Part shown: in pieces, positions 6,942-6,953 of the stretch
Numbering within the stretch: position 1 is the stretch's first letter
Layout of the letters: every line of letters begins with the position of its first letter
Assembly (NCBI GenBank): GCA_947464365.1
Contig: CANHWS010000186.1
Span: 1 to 6,953 of the forward strand
Source of the DNA: Cytophagaceae bacterium
GTDB taxonomy: Bacteria > Bacteroidota > Bacteroidia > Cytophagales > Flexibacteraceae
Reading direction: 5' to 3'
Length of the DNA stretch: 6,953 nt
Notes under the pieces: model-generated
What the model was told of the DNA's origin: nothing
What the model saw: the letters and a program-made list of their open reading frames with translations, nothing else
Databases searched by the model: none
Made by a program: the position numbers and the translations under genes

Positions 6942-6953
6942 TGTTGTGTTAGG

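Noticed and set aside
1..6953. RNA genes, insertion sequences, CRISPR arrays, toxin-antitoxin or phage-defence genes
   Set aside because: No tRNA-like cloverleaf, terminal inverted repeats with a transposase, spaced direct repeats or defence-type domains were seen on either strand; coding space is filled by four envelope or exported proteins.

Overview
The window is a piece of a Bacteroidota (Bacteroidetes) chromosome. Four things point there: a C-terminal type IX secretion (T9SS) sorting domain on the last gene; an OmpA-like protein with the TPR / PD40 propeller / regulatory-domain / OmpA_C order known from the T9SS component PorE; start codons without Shine-Dalgarno sequences; and promoter-like TTG ... 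TAnnTTTG-type elements. Three of the four signal peptides also put glutamine at the predicted mature N-terminus, as is typical of this phylum. Base composition looks balanced by eye (not calculated).

There are four protein genes in two divergent pairs. On the minus strand, reading from the middle to the left, are the PorE-like OmpA-family protein (3778 to 1781) and then, 110 bases downstream, a secreted right-handed beta-helix protein of the pectate-lyase-like superfamily. The latter starts at 1670 and runs off the left edge without a stop (at least 556 codons). On the plus strand are a periplasmic alpha/beta-hydrolase of the predicted peptidase/esterase type (4079 to 4876) and a 621-residue T9SS cargo protein (5015 to 6880). 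The two pairs are separated by a 300-base non-coding region with a cluster of short palindromes and candidate promoters facing both ways.

All four products carry Sec signal peptides, so the window encodes only envelope or exported proteins. The PorE-like protein could tie an outer-membrane machine to peptidoglycan, and the last gene is the kind of cargo the T9SS delivers. The beta-helix protein and the hydrolase are plausible carbohydrate- or ester-active enzymes, but no shared substrate or pathway can be read from the sequence. No RNA gene, insertion sequence, CRISPR array or obvious transferred island was seen. I did not find a clearly new biological system; the points most worth a second look are the PorE-like protein without a lipobox and the poorly characterised N-terminal family of the T9SS cargo.
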